Source: Candidatus Latescibacterota bacterium
GTDB taxonomy: Bacteria > Latescibacterota > UBA2968
NCBI GenBank assembly: GCA_018650745.1
Contig: JABIFK010000128.1
Coordinates: 1-6,449, forward strand
Reading direction: 5' to 3'
DNA: 6,449 nucleotides
The translations under genes were made by a program, and so were the position numbers. The notes beneath the pieces were generated by a model, which searched no databases, had not been told where the DNA came from, and saw only the letters and a list, made by a program, of their open reading frames with translations. Of this stretch, positions 6,415-6,449 are shown piece after piece. How positions within the stretch are numbered: position 1 is the first letter of the stretch; every line of letters starts with the position of its first letter.

Positions 6415-6449
6415 AATTCCTCCTTTGACCCAATATAGACGCAAAACCT
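6411..6449 (-). CDS. Possible C-terminal tail of an upstream operon gene (partial)
   Basis: On the minus strand the frame from the window edge reads RFCVYIGSKEEL and stops at TGA (6413-6411). This stop overlaps the hydrolase ATG (6414-6412) as ATGA, the same junction that links the hydrolase to the FIST gene. The hydrolase ribosome site would then lie inside this gene's last codons, which is common in coupled operons. Only 12 codons are visible and no family can be named. Confidence 0.4.
   Translation of the reverse strand, partial: RFCVYIGSKEEL

Noticed and set aside
6432..6437. TATATT on the minus strand as a -10 promoter box for the M14-type gene
   Set aside because: The matching -35 region would lie outside the window, and the incoming frame ending in an ATGA overlap makes an internal operon position more likely.
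6414..6444. TTG at 6444 as the start of the M14-type gene
   Set aside because: The ten extra codons cover the strong ribosome site AAAGGAGG that serves ATG at 6414.
1..6449. CRISPR array, tRNA, rRNA, insertion sequence or phage attachment site
   Set aside because: No regularly spaced repeats, no RNA-gene signatures, no transposase or integrase and no terminal inverted repeats were seen on either strand.

Overview
This window reads as an ordinary bacterial chromosome segment: short intergenic gaps, clear Shine-Dalgarno sites, overlapping stop/start codons, and no rRNA, tRNA, CRISPR or transposase. The mix of a xylose-isomerase-like sugar epimerase, a DUF5069-type protein, an oligogalacturonate-lyase-like propeller, a stand-alone FIST protein and an unusual M14-type zinc hydrolase recalls uncultivated, carbohydrate-degrading lineages such as Poribacteria, Latescibacterota or the Planctomycetes/Verrucomicrobia group. 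That placement is inference from gene content only, and no marker gene is present.

Left part (1-3117, plus strand): a probable operon. The possible last 14 codons of an upstream gene (3-47) are followed by a TIM-barrel sugar phosphate isomerase/epimerase (63-920), a protein made of two complete DUF5069-like units in tandem (995-1909), and a PL22-like oligogalacturonate lyase (1950-3059). The spacers are 74 and 40 nt, each gene has a good ribosome binding site, and a 13-bp stem-loop at 3087-3117 closes the unit. A role in uptake-derived uronate or oligouronide catabolism is the simplest joint reading, but the substrate is not shown by the sequence.

Middle (3131-3964, plus strand): a RluA-family RNA pseudouridine synthase that starts only 13 nt after the terminator stem and has no visible Shine-Dalgarno site. 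It is followed by 306 bases (3965-4270) without a recognisable gene. That gap holds a 20-codon open frame with an excellent ribosome binding site, a 15-codon frame on the other strand, and an imperfect hairpin.

Right part (4271-6449, minus strand): a second, convergent operon. A zinc-carboxypeptidase-like M14-type hydrolase (start corrected to 6414) is coupled through an ATGA overlap to a FIST-domain protein (start corrected to 5434). A further open frame running in from the window edge ends in another ATGA overlap with the hydrolase start, so at least three genes are probably translationally coupled. FIST domains are proposed small-ligand sensors, so a hydrolase plus product- or substrate-sensor pairing is an attractive but untested idea.

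The plus strand is C-rich over G in both halves although gene direction switches at about 4.1 kb. This suggests replication-strand bias, with the minus strand as the leading strand. No clear undescribed system is present. The points most worth following are the tandem DUF5069 protein in a sugar operon and the M14-FIST coupled pair.
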